A DNA stretch of 64,000 nt, taken from the NCBI GenBank assembly GCA_013399875.1, contig VXAZ01002109.1:660332-724331 (forward strand). The letters are read 5' to 3'. Positions 62,011 to 64,000 of the stretch are shown in pieces. Both the position numbers and the translations under genes were made by a program. The notes below the pieces were generated by a model. That model worked only from the letters and a program-made list of their open reading frames with translations. It was not told where the DNA came from and did no database searches. The number at the start of each line of letters is the position of its first letter. Position 1 is the first letter of the stretch. This DNA comes from Gymnorhina tibicen. Lineage: Eukaryota; Chordata; Aves; Passeriformes; Artamidae.

Positions 62011-64000
62011 CAGAATACTGATCTAAAAACTGAAATAGTTTTATGTAGGCAGCAATTTGACAAAAATGTTTCATTGCTTGGTATGCATTTTAAGGTTTCT
62101 ATTCCTATTTCAGTGCTTCCAGAAAGGCTTAGCAAGTGTATGATGTTCTCCATATCTCCGCAGTGTATAAGTATCAGTTTATCCTCATATTACCCTATGA
62201 GTAAAGTACAAAGTTGCATTTCTGGAAATGTGTCATGGGCAGGAGTAATTTTCCCAGAGACACTCAAGCAAATAAGTCACTGGTCTCAGGTGACTGTTTT
62301 CTGGTAGCAGCCTACACTCACAGCCTAAGAATAAAGACAATAGACTGAACAACAGACTAAGAGGGTAAGAATTGAAAGTGCTTAAGTCAGTACTTAGTGC
62401 ATGCTTTCTGTAAAAACTACTGTAGTCAAAGTGACTGTATTTGACTTCCAACACATTGATAAGGTGGATAGATTGGGTTTGTAACAAACTGTCCTGGAGA
62501 GAGCTAGGGAGTGAGCTAACAGCTGAGGAGTGTGGAAACTGGGTGCTTGAGTCCCCCCACTGGGGCCCTCCCCTAGGTAGCAGGGTAGACACACACCTGT
62601 GAGGCTGGGCAGGGGAGAAAGAGGAAAGAAGCAAAGCAGAAAAAATTATCCAGTTTGGGCATTTTCATCTTATTAGATTCTATTTTACCTTCTATTTTGA
62701 TGAGGAAATACTGCTTACAGCAGAATATGTATTGTTCTTCTGGTCTGGTCCTCCAAATAACACTCACAATCATTTTGACGTAAGCGTTCCTTTTGGCACC
62801 TTCAATACTGAGGTGTCTTCAGACCAGAGAGAGCTTTACCACACCTGTCTGCAGAAGACCAGTCTGAGAGTCTGAGAGAGGGTGGAGGTCCCGGAGGTAG
62901 AAAATTCCCAAAAATACGGTGCTGGAGCCACTTGCTTGGCCACTGTGCAGAAGGTCTGGATTGTTCAGCTAAATGGCTTAGGGCTCACCACAGCTCCTAT
63001 ATTTCTTATCCTGCCTGCAAGCAGAGGAAAAACAGAGGACCTTGTTGGGGCATTCAGCTGGAATAGTCATTTCTTATGAGGAAAGTGAATGCTTACAGCT
63101 ATTGCCACTGCACTTCCAATGAAATGTCCAGAGTGTGGAGACAATGATGCCAGCAAACAATTCTCTAAGCAGACAGGGCTGCAGATGATTCCTATGCCAG
63201 TGTCCCAGATGAGTGTTTCCATGAGAAAGCATGAAGAGTTCTTGCAATATGGAGCTGCAGTCATGTGTAGGAAACCTGAGGGAGATTTTGAAAGCACAGG
63301 AGTAATCAGAACAGAGAGAGGGAGATGTCAAGAAGAATGAAACAAAGAAAATAAAGGAAGGGTGAGCAGACAGTTGCCAGAGAATAGGAAAACAAATGCC
63401 TAGAAAGGAACATAAGATGAGGAAAGGAAGGGGAAAATGCTGAATGACTGAACAGAAGGGCCAAAATGGAGAAAAATATGATTAAGAGGCTGACTAGAAG
63501 GACAACAGGTCTCAAGGTTCTCACGTGCATTACTGGGGAGATTCCTGAGAGCATGGGAAAGTGGAAATAACTATTGAGACCAATATCTCACGGAGCATTT
63601 AATGGTCAGTCCTCCATACCGTTTGTACTTGAGATTCTTCGGTATCACCTCCCAGCAGCCGTGGCCACATCCTCACCGCAGTATGATGATTTACAAACAT
63701 GGATGCTGCGAGCGATAAGCAGGTTACAGTGAAGAGTCTGTCTTCTGTTGCAACCCCAGCGTGGTGTCCTGGTCTGGCTTGAATCCTGGAGACCATGATG
63801 TCATATCAAGCTGGGAAATGTGAGATGCCTTCTGGAAATATTCAAGACTACAGGACGACTTGCTTGGAACACCACGATGGGTTTTTGCTTTCACCACAAG
63901 TGGAATAAGTTTGAAAACAGACCACAAAAATTAATATAGACAGGCAGACTAGTAACAAAATATCACCGTTTCTCTTTTTCCTGAATTTGTAAGAATTTAA
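62011..64000. other. Intergenic, no gene recognised
   Basis: Purine-rich around 63300-63480. Overlapping short ORFs on both strands at 63070-63340 look coincidental; I see no family motif. Confidence 0.45.

Noticed and set aside
63074..63340. Overlapping ORFs on both strands, one beginning MKCPECGDND after an internal Met
   Set aside because: A single CxxC is not a zinc finger, no second pair at proper spacing, and no splice support.
1..64000. CRISPR arrays, tRNA or rRNA genes, bacterial operons
   Set aside because: None seen; the composition, introns and CR1 repeats are those of vertebrate nuclear DNA.

Overview
The window reads as nuclear DNA of a bird, or of a close relative carrying the same repeats. 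It is AT-rich and intron-rich, and holds at least ten fragments of CR1 LINEs in both orientations. Several of these fragments end in the avian-type tail built on ATTCTATG. There is no operon structure, and almost all long ORFs are chance, antisense or CR1-derived. The supported genes were found as chains of short exons with GT/AG borders, matching phases and family motifs.

Three type I cytokine-receptor alpha-chain genes are present. (1) On the minus strand, from 13925 down to at least 3155, nine consecutive in-phase exons encode a leader, an N-terminal fibronectin-like domain, a two-domain cytokine-receptor module with a WSEWS box, a transmembrane helix and a membrane-proximal Box 1-like proline motif (387 codons, no stop). 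It looks most like IL5RA within the IL3RA/IL5RA/CSF2RA/IL13RA family; the short terminal exon is unresolved. (2) On the plus strand, 35353-40483, eight in-phase exons encode the cytokine-receptor module with WGEWS, transmembrane helix, Box 1-like region and an acidic tail, most like CSF2RA. (3) On the plus strand, 47100-57643, eight exons encode a second CSF2RA-like receptor. Genes 2 and 3 share six of eight exon lengths exactly (130, 176, 140, 39, 82 bases and the same phases throughout) and even have alignable short introns, so they are a tandem duplicate pair. Leader and N-terminal-domain exons were not recognised for either.

Layout: 1-3 kb holds decayed protein-like reading frames on the minus strand and possible terminal exons of gene 1. 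The minus-strand receptor occupies 3.2-13.9 kb. About 21 kb of mostly non-coding sequence with CR1 copies and a small minisatellite follows. The two plus-strand receptors are separated by about 6.6 kb that contains a well-preserved CR1 and a GC-rich block. The last introns of gene 3 are enlarged by CR1 copies, one of them interrupted by a solo LTR with a 7-base target duplication. From 58 to 64 kb I see only repeats and non-coding sequence.

Functionally, all three products would be membrane receptor subunits that bind short-chain haematopoietic cytokines (GM-CSF/IL-3/IL-5 type) and signal with a shared beta chain through JAK kinases. In mammals CSF2RA and IL3RA lie side by side in the pseudoautosomal region with CRLF2 on the opposite strand, and the minus/plus/plus layout here is reminiscent of that cluster. 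That the minus-strand gene is IL5RA-like in sequence rather than CRLF2-like is the most interesting point in the window.
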